A stretch of DNA of 13,540 nt, from assembly GCA_023416335.1 (NCBI GenBank), contig JAEZHY010000082.1, forward strand, positions 1 through 13,540, read 5' to 3'. This DNA comes from Pseudomonadota bacterium (lineage in GTDB: Bacteria; Desulfobacterota; Syntrophobacteria; Syntrophobacterales; Syntrophobacteraceae). Below are positions 6,611 to 12,898 of the stretch, piece after piece. The notes beneath the pieces are model-generated. The model worked only from the letters and a program-made list of their open reading frames with translations, was not told the origin of the DNA and searched no databases. The number at the start of each line of letters is the position of its first letter. Position 1 is the first letter of the stretch. Position numbers and translations under genes: made by a program.

Positions 6611-7714
6611 TTATTCGCGCAAGATGTCATTCTTCATGCAACGTAAGGGGGGGGTTTTATAAGACTCGAAGAAGCAGCGGTTATCGGAAACACACCGCGC
6701 ACGAGATCTGTCGCCCGATTTCCATCTGTTGACGAGATAAGGTTCGCAGATAAACGGCCTGCACATGGCGATACAGTCTGCGGAACCGTTTTTTACCAGT
6801 CTTTCCGCAACATCGAAAGATCTTATACCGCCGACGAGAATTATGGGGACGGCGACCTGTTTCCTTATTTTGAGTGCATTTCCCGCAAAATAGGCCTCAT
6901 CTTTTTCCGATGCGATATTGGAGCGGATGTGGGGTATATCCCCCGGATACCGGGACCCTCCCGTGACTTCTATCGCGCTGATCCCGGCGGCACAGAGATG
7001 TCTGGCTATCCATGCGGAATCCTCGACCTTCAGACCGCCGTCCATGAAATCCTCGGAACTGAGTTTCACGATAATGGGATAGCCCTCACCGAGCACCTTG
7101 CGCAGCCCGGAGCATATTTCCGCGAGTACCCGAGACCTCTTCTCCGGGTTGCCGCCATAAGCATCCGTGCGCCTGTTCCAAAAAGGCGAGATAAACTGGT
7201 GCAGAAGCTGTCCATGTGAGGCATGGAGTTCGACTGCGTCAAATCCAGCCTGTTTCGCGCGCAATCCCGCGAGTACGAATGCATCGATGACTTCGTTGAT
7301 CTCCGATGCGCTCATCGCCCGCCCTTTTTCGCCATGAAGGCTCCGGAATTCGGAAGGGGCGAGCATGGGACCGGACAGCCAGTCCGGCCGGGTGTTACCC
7401 CCTGCGTGGGACAGCTGCAGGGCGACACTGCTCCCGTGCTCATGCACCCTTTGCGGAATCATTCGAAGGTCCGGAACCAGATCGTCGCTATAGATTCCGG
7501 TCTGCCCCGGACCAGCTTTTCCGTTTTTGAGAACGTATGCGTGTCCGGTAATCACCAGGCCTGTCCCGCCTTTTGCAACTTCCGCCATAAAATTCGCAAG
7601 CTCAGGCGTGCATCTTCCGTCTTCAGCGGCTCGGGACTCATACGTCGCCGAGCGAACGAATCTGTTGGACAGATTCATGGATCCGATCGCAACTTGCTCA
7701 AAAAGAACCGACAT
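6611..7714 (-). CDS. NADH:flavin oxidoreductase, old yellow enzyme family (single-domain)
   Basis: A 367-residue FMN-binding TIM-barrel reductase. Seen are the N-terminal LSNRFVRSATYES (15-27), QLSHAGG (100-106), the active-site block ELHASHGQLLHQFISPFWN (162-180) followed by RRTDAYGG, a phosphate-binding region with ILVGGIRS (292-299) and IAMCRPFICEP (315-325). H164 and H167 match the pair that contacts substrate carbonyls. The tyrosine proton donor of classical OYEs (HGY) is Gln169 here. The protein stops after one barrel, so it lacks the 4Fe-4S/FAD part of 2,4-dienoyl-CoA reductase. The C-terminal CVSDNRC retains two cysteines, with Asp where many short relatives have a third. OYEs reduce activated C=C bonds with NAD(P)H, which would suit an enoyl or unsaturated acid intermediate. 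ATG 7714 has GGGGAG at 7721-7726; ATG 7753 would overlap livF. The gene follows livF by 25 bases, so it is probably co-transcribed with the importer. Confidence 0.92.
   Translation of the reverse strand: MSVLFEQVAIGSMNLSNRFVRSATYESRAAEDGRCTPELANFMAEVAKGGTGLVITGHAYVLKNGKAGPGQTGIYSDDLVPDLRMIPQRVHEHGSSVALQLSHAGGNTRPDWLSGPMLAPSEFRSLHGEKGRAMSASEINEVIDAFVLAGLRAKQAGFDAVELHASHGQLLHQFISPFWNRRTDAYGGNPEKRSRVLAEICSGLRKVLGEGYPIIVKLSSEDFMDGGLKVEDSAWIARHLCAAGISAIEVTGGSRYPGDIPHIRSNIASEKDEAYFAGNALKIRKQVAVPIILVGGIRSFDVAERLVKNGSADCIAMCRPFICEPYLVNRWKSGDRSRARCVSDNRCFFESYKTPPLRCMKNDILRE
6647..6654 (-). repeat. G8/C8 homopolymer near the 3' end of the OYE gene
   Basis: Eight G on the plus strand, read as ACC CCC CCC TTA in the gene (Thr-Pro-Pro-Leu), lie about 14 codons before the stop. 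A slip would change only the C-terminal tail, including its last cysteine. Confidence 0.9.
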
Positions 7715-7739
7715 CGAGCACTCCCCGGCGGGCGGTGGA

Positions 7740-8546
7740 TCATGATCCCGCACCGGCTATGGTTAACTGAGGAACAGCAGACCTTCTGCGGCCCCGTCCG
7801 CCCCTGTTTCTTTCAGCACAACTTTCATCTATCGAAAGGTGTTTTTTGACTATTTCTTCGTCAGCGGCCCATTCCTCATTGGTCAGGGTCCGCCGGATCT
7901 GTCCCTTGATGTCCATGAGGTAGTGCCGCTGAGCAAGTTTGTATGAAACGCGGCAATTCTGTTCTACGACGATAAGGGTCAACTCATGGTGCGAACAGAG
8001 CTGCCGGACGATATCCGAGACCTTGGCAACGACTATCGGGGCGAGGCCCTGCGACGGTTCATCAAGGAGCAGGATATCGGGGTTTCCCATGAGGGCCCTG
8101 GCAATGACGAGCATCTGCTGCTCTCCGCCGCTGAGGGTCGAACCGTCCTGGAGTTCGCGTTCCTTGAGGATGGGAAAATAGAGGTAAACCCTGTCCAGGG
8201 TCCACGGGTCGGACCCATTCGGCGGCTGCTCGCCCATCCTGAGATTTTCTTTTACGGTCAGGCCGGGAAACACATGCCGCTCCGCCGGAACATATGCAAC
8301 ACGCGCTTCTTTGACTATTTTGTGGGTTGCCCAGTGTCCCGTGTCCTTTCCGCCGATCCGGATCATTCCTCGCCTCGGCGGCGTCAGGCCAACTATCGTC
8401 CTGAGCGTGGTGGTCTTACCCACCCCATTGCGACCCAGAATTGAAACCGACTCACCTTTATTCACGCAGATCGACAGTCCCTGAATAACATGGCTGTCGC
8501 CATAGTATGTGTGGACATCCTCAAGTTCCAGTATCTTCTCTGCCAT
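7740..8546 (-). CDS. livF: branched-chain amino acid-type ABC transporter ATP-binding protein LivF
   Basis: One of two ATPases of the Liv/HAAT-type importer. This 268-residue protein has Walker A GRNGVGKT (38-45), a Q-loop region reading YVPAERHVFPGLTVKENL, signature LSGGEQQ (138-144), Walker B ILLLDEP (158-164), and VEQN instead of a histidine switch. The VPxxRxVFPxLTVxENL and VEQN features are typical of LivF as opposed to LivG. The family normally ends shortly after EEIVKKHL, whereas this protein continues for about 30 residues, including the basic stretch RGGRGRRR, so the tail is unusual. ATG 8546 is chosen because GGGAGAGGA lies directly upstream and the family begins at this point; ATG 8612 would add 22 residues inside livG. 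It overlaps livG by 26 bases and is followed after 25 bases by the OYE gene. Confidence 0.96.
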   Translation of the reverse strand: MAEKILELEDVHTYYGDSHVIQGLSICVNKGESVSILGRNGVGKTTTLRTIVGLTPPRRGMIRIGGKDTGHWATHKIVKEARVAYVPAERHVFPGLTVKENLRMGEQPPNGSDPWTLDRVYLYFPILKERELQDGSTLSGGEQQMLVIARALMGNPDILLLDEPSQGLAPIVVAKVSDIVRQLCSHHELTLIVVEQNCRVSYKLAQRHYLMDIKGQIRRTLTNEEWAADEEIVKKHLSIDESCAERNRGGRGRRRSAVPQLTIAGAGS

Positions 8547-9288
8547 CTTCCTCTCCCAGGTATGCTTCGCGGACGCGCTTGTTTTTCCGAATCTCATCCG
8601 GGGTCCCCTCACCGATGAGACATCCCTGGTGCATTACGGAAATGCTGTCCGAAATCGACAAAACCATGTCGACATCGTGTTCCACCAGTACGACAGCGAT
8701 ATCTTCAACCAGTTTTTCAATTAGCCTGATGATCTGATTGGTCTCCATCTGGGACATGCCCGCGGTGGGCTCATCCAGAAGGAGAATCTTGGGATCTCCC
8801 GCCAGGGCGATTGCGACTTCGAGCGACCGCTGGTCCCCGTAGGAAAGAGTTTTGGCGCTCTCTTTAGCCTTATCTGCAAGGCCTACCTTTTCGAGGATTT
8901 CATAGGTCGCGTCGTTGACTTCCGCCAGGACCTCGCGCCGGGAGAAGACCATGTGCGACTTCCCCATTCTGACCTGTTTGGCAATGCGGACGTTTTCAAA
9001 CACCGTGGCTCCCAGAAACAGGCTGTTGATCTGAAAAGTCCGGCAGATTCCGAGCCTGACCCGTTCGTGGATCGGCATCCTGGTGATGTCTTTTCCGTGA
9101 AAAACGACCATGCCTGAGGTGGCCGGAAGCCTTCCGGTTATTGTGTTGAAAAGAGTGGTCTTTCCGGCTCCGTTGGGTCCGATGACGGCTTTGACGGTCT
9201 TGTCCTGAATACTGATGGTTACGTCATTTACCGCCCGAACACCGCCGAAATGCCGGCTGAGGCTATTTGTACTCAGAATTGTCGTCAT
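8521..9288 (-). CDS. livG: branched-chain amino acid-type ABC transporter ATP-binding protein LivG
   Basis: The second ATPase of the importer, 255 residues. It shows Walker A GPNGAGKT (37-44), Q-loop RTFQ (83-86), signature LSYGDQR (148-154), Walker B ILLLDEP (168-174), the LivG hallmark PTAGMSQMET, and the switch histidine in LVEHD (H204). The end, VREAYLGEE, matches LivG with a short acidic extension. ATG 9288 is the real start: its ATGA overlaps the TGA of livM (9285), AGAGG lies upstream, and the protein then begins just before the first family strand (LSRHFGG). The open frame extends to 9600, but the extra 104 residues only shadow livM in another frame. With LivF it should form the cytoplasmic ATPase dimer on the LivHM channel. 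Confidence 0.96.
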   Translation of the reverse strand: MTTILSTNSLSRHFGGVRAVNDVTISIQDKTVKAVIGPNGAGKTTLFNTITGRLPATSGMVVFHGKDITRMPIHERVRLGICRTFQINSLFLGATVFENVRIAKQVRMGKSHMVFSRREVLAEVNDATYEILEKVGLADKAKESAKTLSYGDQRSLEVAIALAGDPKILLLDEPTAGMSQMETNQIIRLIEKLVEDIAVVLVEHDVDMVLSISDSISVMHQGCLIGEGTPDEIRKNKRVREAYLGEEDGREDTGT

Positions 9289-10283
9289 ATGGTCGGCCTC
9301 TGTCGAATCATTCTCCGTCCCAATCTTATCGGCAGGTCCGCAAGTCCCTTCGGCATAAACAAGGTAAGCAGGATCACTGCCAAGCCGAGAAAAACCATCC
9401 AGTCTTCGGTCATGCCGCTGATAAAGTCCTGGAGAAAAATGTAAGCTGCTGCTCCTATGAATGAGCCCCAGAGAGTACCCATACCGCCGAGCAAGGTCAT
9501 CATCAGGACGATGCCTCCCGCGCGCGCATCCATGAGAGTCGGGGAGACCGAGCCCTTGAGGTAGGTGAAGAGGATCCCCGATATGCCGGCCAGAGCGCAT
9601 GCCAGAACCCAGCCCATCAGCTTATAAAAGCGCACGTTGATGCCGATGAAACTTGCGCGTTCCGGATTTTCCCGTATGGATTCGAGTACTGCGCCAAACG
9701 GGGAGCGGATAATCCGGCGCGTCAAAAAGAAGCAGGCGGCAACCACCGCCAGGGTGAAATAATAGGCCGTCTGGCTGTCGTTCATATTTCCCAGGACCAG
9801 TGATCCGACCGCTATGTCGGGCTTCGGAAGACCGCACAATCCGTCATCCCCGCATGTCAGACTTCGCGCTTTCCACACGACTGTGTAGTACAACATACCA
9901 AATGCCACGGTCAGCAGGGCAAAGGCGAAACCGCCCGTGCGCACCTGCAGCCACCCGGCGGCGAAAGCCACGGCGACCGTGACGGCGAGTGCGAGAGGAA
10001 AGGTGAGCCAAATAGAAGCTGTCGGATCAACGTACGTGAGAAAAAGGGCCACAGAATACGCGGCTATTCCCATGTAAGCCGCATGCATAAAGGAGAGCAG
10101 CCCTGTGAATCCAAGGAGGACATCCAGGCTCATGGCGAGCAGGCCGTAGATGGTGATTTCGGTAACCAGGCGAAGGTAGAACCGGTTTTCCAAAACGAGA
10201 GGCAGGAGCACCAAAGCCAGCAGGACGGATGCCTGAATGGCGATTCCCTTCCAGTCTCTTTGTGTCTCGATCTTTTTTTCCAT
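9285..10283 (-). CDS. livM: branched-chain amino acid-type ABC transporter permease LivM
   Basis: A 332-residue integral membrane permease. It has a short charged N-terminus (MEKKIETQRDWKG), a run of hydrophobic helices, the LivM-typical AMSLDVLLGFTGLLSFMHAA region near 50-70, and the coupling segment RSPFGAVLESIRENPERASFIGINVRFYKL that contacts an ATPase. Its C-terminus has GGMGTLWGSFIGAA and LFMPKGL. A loop of about 25 residues between helices (TCGDDGLCGLPKPD) carries two cysteines. ATG 10283 has GGAG (CTCC at 10293-10296) nine bases upstream. A TTG at 10307 would overlap livH by four bases and cannot be excluded. It pairs with LivH to form the channel; the stop overlaps the start of livG, so the two are probably translationally coupled. 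Confidence 0.95.
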   Translation of the reverse strand: MEKKIETQRDWKGIAIQASVLLALVLLPLVLENRFYLRLVTEITIYGLLAMSLDVLLGFTGLLSFMHAAYMGIAAYSVALFLTYVDPTASIWLTFPLALAVTVAVAFAAGWLQVRTGGFAFALLTVAFGMLYYTVVWKARSLTCGDDGLCGLPKPDIAVGSLVLGNMNDSQTAYYFTLAVVAACFFLTRRIIRSPFGAVLESIRENPERASFIGINVRFYKLMGWVLACALAGISGILFTYLKGSVSPTLMDARAGGIVLMMTLLGGMGTLWGSFIGAAAYIFLQDFISGMTEDWMVFLGLAVILLTLFMPKGLADLPIRLGRRMIRQRPTI

Positions 10284-10303
10284 TGTGATCAACTCCAACT
10301 GTA

Positions 10304-11167
10304 TCAATCGAACTTGCCCTCGGCCAATAATCCCCTGGGCATGAATAGCAGGATGACAGCCATCATGAGGTATACAAGGACCATGGCAAAATCGGTCAGG
10401 AACACAAAGCCCATCGTCTGCGCAAAACCGACCAGAAGAGATGCCAAAACTGCCCCGCGGAGGCTTCCAAGCCCGCCGATAACCAGCACCACAAAACAGC
10501 TCAGGAGCATCTCACCGCCCATCATGGGATACACACTCAACAGCGGGGCCGCTATCACTCCGCCGATCCCCGCGAGAGTGCAGCCCAGAGCGAAGACCCC
10601 GATGTGCACCAGCTTCATATTGATTCCCAGAGATGAGACCATCTCGGGAATAGCGCTCGCCGCCCGCATGATCATACCCAGCTTTGTTCTTTCGATCAGA
10701 ACGAGGAGAAGGACGATGACGGCGATTGCCGCAGCCAGGACGAAAAGCCTGTAATTTGGGTAGTAAATGCCGAACAGATTGGTCGCGCCCCGGAGCACAT
10801 CCGGCATCGCGACAAATTGTACCTTGTCGCTCCAAATGAGCTTGAGCATGCCGTCCATGAAAACCGACAGGCCGTAAGTCAAAATCAGAGTGTAGATCAT
10901 ATCCCTGTTGCGGATCGGCTCGATAATGGCACGTTCCAGGATTATGCCGAACACCCCGGCAAAAATAGGAGCAAGCAACAGCGCCAGGTAAAAACTGACT
11001 CCATTTACCACCATGGAGTATCCGAAATAGGCACCCAGAGCGTAAAGGGAACCATGGGCAAGGTTGACGACCCTGCTGATGCCGTAAATGATGTTCAGTC
11101 CGAGTGAGATCAGCAGCAGCAAGGCGCTCAGAAGCAAGCAGTTCAGTAGAATTTGTCCCCAGATCAT
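10304..11167 (-). CDS. livH: branched-chain amino acid-type ABC transporter permease LivH
   Basis: A 287-residue hydrophobic permease with the LivH signature LGLNIIYGISRVVNLAHGSLYALGAYFGY near the N-terminus (22-50). The coupling-helix segment is RTKLGMIMRAASAIPEMVSSLGIN, followed by GGLGSLRGAVLASLLVG and the final LFMPRGLL. ATG 11167 is preceded by AGGTG (CACCT at 11173-11177) at five bases. It is the first of the four tightly packed membrane-complex genes (livHMGF). It starts 98 bases after livK, beyond a strong hairpin, so its expression may be set below that of the binding protein. Confidence 0.95.
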   Translation of the reverse strand: MIWGQILLNCLLLSALLLLISLGLNIIYGISRVVNLAHGSLYALGAYFGYSMVVNGVSFYLALLLAPIFAGVFGIILERAIIEPIRNRDMIYTLILTYGLSVFMDGMLKLIWSDKVQFVAMPDVLRGATNLFGIYYPNYRLFVLAAAIAVIVLLLVLIERTKLGMIMRAASAIPEMVSSLGINMKLVHIGVFALGCTLAGIGGVIAAPLLSVYPMMGGEMLLSCFVVLVIGGLGSLRGAVLASLLVGFAQTMGFVFLTDFAMVLVYLMMAVILLFMPRGLLAEGKFD

Positions 11168-11222
11168 ATCGACACCTGCTCAGTGTTTTGAAGAAGGTCT
11201 TTTTGCAACCGTCTTGATGTTA

Positions 11223-11257
11223 CTGTGAGGGAACCCCGATGCGGGGTTTCCTCACAG
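11223..11257 (-). repeat. 15-bp hairpin between livK and livH (differential-expression or processing element)
   Basis: The arms 11223-11237 (plus strand CTGTGAGGGAACCCC) and 11243-11257 (GGGGTTTCCTCACAG) pair at 14 of 15 positions around the five-base loop GATGC. The hairpin begins eight bases after the livK stop. On the transcribed minus strand it is followed by a mixed sequence with no U-run, so it is unlikely to be a simple intrinsic terminator. A stem in this place commonly protects the mRNA of an abundant binding protein from 3' decay or gives partial readthrough into the permease genes. Confidence 0.75.
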
Positions 11258-11265
11258 CCTTCTAC

Positions 11266-12450
11266 TTATTCGGCGGGGCCTACTTCTTCAGGAGTCAGTG
11301 TGGCCACGACTTTCTTCACCAGTTTAGCGTTGTAAGGATTGGCAGGAGCCGCCTGCATCACATAGACCCGCACAGGCGTCCGCATGCAGTTGTCTTTCGG
11401 GCTGATGCGCACTTCTCCGTAAGGTCCGTCGAAAGTGGCGCCCTTAAGGGCTGCGGCGATTGACTTAGGGTCGGTGCTGCCGGCCTTTTCGATCGCGTTG
11501 AAAAGGACCATTGCGCCGGTATACGCCTGTGCTCCCTGAGACGGCGGGACCTCCTTGAACTCATCCCAGTATGCCTGGCCGAATGCTTTTGCTTTAGGCG
11601 TGTCGAGATCCCAGGTGTAGCAGCAGGTACCGATAAGACCGATCACGCTTTTGCCTGCCGCTTCAAGAGCCGCTTCGCTGGGCGTGCCGCCAATGACCTT
11701 CATTTTGTCCATGAGGCCGAAATCATAAGCCTGCTGCGCGAACCGCGGTGCAATCGGGCTGCGCAGACACGCATAGACTCCGCCCGCATCGGAGGCCATG
11801 ATCTTGCTGACAAACGGCGACCAGTCGACCAGGTTCAGTGCGGCATTATCGTAGGTAGGATTCGCGATCTTGAGACCCTTTTCGGTTGCCAATTGAATGA
11901 AGGATTCCGCGCAACTATGCCCCCAGGCGTAGTCGTCGGCCAGAACATACCAGGATCTCTTTTTTAGATCGGGGTCCTTCAGAATGCCCTGCACCTGTGC
12001 AACGGTCATCTGGTCATCGGCCACCTGCCCACAGCGAAAAACAAGTGGATGCAGTCCGTAAAACTTTGGGGTCATTACATTAGTGGTGAGGAAGGGAACA
12101 TTGAGACGATCAGCTTCACCCGCGATCGCCTGTCCTACGTTTGCCACGGTGACACCGGCGAGGGCCACTACTTTATCCTTGAAAACGAGCTTCTCCGCTT
12201 TTCGAATGCCGGTTTCGCTTTGGCCTTCATCGTCTTCGGTGATTATCTGGATTTGACGCCCCAGGACTGTGCCTTTGTGCTTCGCCGCAAGCAGTATCCC
12301 GTTGCGGTTGTCTATTCCCAATTGCGCCGCCATTCCGGTCAGGGTTACGATAACACCGACCTTGATTGGTTCGGGGGCGGCGATTGCATGAAGCGGCATG
12401 GTCGCCAGTACGAGAAAGATGCTGATACAGATGGCCAAACCTTTTTTCAT
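11266..12450 (-). CDS. livK: branched-chain amino acid-type ABC transporter substrate-binding protein LivK
   Basis: A 394-residue periplasmic binding protein of the Leu/Ile/Val-binding class. Residues 1-25 are a signal peptide (MKKGLAICISIFLV..., cleavage likely after AIAA). There is no lipobox cysteine, so it should be soluble in the periplasm. The mature part opens with PIKVGVIVTLTGMAAQLGIDNRNG, the usual first strand and ligand loop, followed by IITEDDEGQ and VVALAGVTVANVGQAIA. The second lobe includes WYVLADDYAWGHSCAESF and the hinge region GAQAYTGAMVLFNAIEKAG. Members of this family bind amino acids, amides, urea or aromatic and short-chain acids, and the pocket cannot be read with confidence, so the ligand is open. 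ATG 12450 has a near-perfect AAGGAG (12457-12462). About 154 bases separate it from fixX, the largest gap in the array, so it may have its own promoter. Confidence 0.95.
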   Translation of the reverse strand: MKKGLAICISIFLVLATMPLHAIAAPEPIKVGVIVTLTGMAAQLGIDNRNGILLAAKHKGTVLGRQIQIITEDDEGQSETGIRKAEKLVFKDKVVALAGVTVANVGQAIAGEADRLNVPFLTTNVMTPKFYGLHPLVFRCGQVADDQMTVAQVQGILKDPDLKKRSWYVLADDYAWGHSCAESFIQLATEKGLKIANPTYDNAALNLVDWSPFVSKIMASDAGGVYACLRSPIAPRFAQQAYDFGLMDKMKVIGGTPSEAALEAAGKSVIGLIGTCCYTWDLDTPKAKAFGQAYWDEFKEVPPSQGAQAYTGAMVLFNAIEKAGSTDPKSIAAALKGATFDGPYGEVRISPKDNCMRTPVRVYVMQAAPANPYNAKLVKKVVATLTPEEVGPAE

Positions 12451-12560
12451 CCTGTTCTCCTTGAAGCATGAGTTCGTGAATGAGATTCCGCAGGAGCCCT
12501 AGTTCTAATCACCTCAGAGTCGTGTTTCCGAATCCTCCCTCTCTAGCCGAATTTTTCGGG

Positions 12561-12577
12561 GGCAGGTACCAACCCAT
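12561..12577 (-). promoter_or_regulatory. weak candidate sigma-54 (-24/-12) promoter upstream of livK
   Basis: Read on the minus strand, ATGGGTTGGTACCTGCC has GG and GC ten bases apart, TGG at -24 and CTGC at -12, but misses the CAC part of the consensus. It would start transcription about 100 bases before the livK ATG. It is of interest because the window encodes a sigma-54 activator. The match could be chance; no clear activator-binding repeat was found nearby. Confidence 0.18.
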
Positions 12578-12604
12578 TCCCCACGCCTGTATCCGGTCGC
12601 AAAT

Positions 12605-12898
12605 TTAGCCGTACCTGTACTGAATGCCGAAGCCGCCTCGGGGATAGGCCCAGGCTATCGCTTTCTCAGCACTGGGGCATACAGCGCGGCACGTTCCGCA
12701 TTCGAGACATCCGGCATAATCAAAGCTGATTTCGCCTTCCTTGATGGTATATAGACCCGCCGGGCAGGCATAAGTACAGGGCTTGCCGGGACAGGTCGAG
12801 CAAATCTCCTTTCTCAGCCGTATATGTGCCTGCTCGTCGTCAACCAGGAACTTGTCAAGTCCCAGCAGTTGCTCGATGTTCATCTTTTTCACAGCCAT
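12605..12898 (-). CDS. fixX: FixX-type ferredoxin-like protein (ETF:quinone oxidoreductase partner)
   Basis: A 97-residue iron-sulfur protein. Cysteines fall in two groups: C33, C36, C41 and C45 (ICSTCPGKPCTYACP), and C64, C67, C70 and C74 (GCLECGTCRAVCP). The second is the 4Fe-4S motif shared with the C-terminus of mitochondrial ETF:ubiquinone oxidoreductase. The end WAYPRGGFGIQYRYG is the FixX hallmark. With FixC it passes electrons from a reduced electron-transfer flavoprotein to the quinone pool; family knowledge places the complex at the cytoplasmic face of the membrane. ATG 12898 has AAGGAG (12903-12908) inside the end of fixC and overlaps that gene by 10 bases, which points to coupled translation. 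Confidence 0.95.
   Translation of the reverse strand: MAVKKMNIEQLLGLDKFLVDDEQAHIRLRKEICSTCPGKPCTYACPAGLYTIKEGEISFDYAGCLECGTCRAVCPSAEKAIAWAYPRGGFGIQYRYG

Noticed and set aside
7223..7849. 208-codon plus-strand frame opposite the OYE gene and the end of livF
   Set aside because: It is a shadow frame. The opposite strand has strong OYE and LivF motifs, and no plausible ribosome-binding site or domain was seen.
9289..9600. N-terminal extension of LivG by 104 residues
   Set aside because: The extra residues lie in another frame of livM and do not resemble an ABC protein. ATG 9288, with an ATGA overlap and AGAGG upstream, gives a normal-length LivG.
10083..10754. 223-codon plus-strand frame opposite livM and livH
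   Set aside because: It runs antisense to two well-supported permease genes and has a low-complexity, Arg/Thr/Pro-rich product with no family likeness.
12541..12560. terminator-like stem (CCGAA/TTCGG) after fixX
   Set aside because: The stem is only about five base pairs and is not followed by a U-run on the minus strand.
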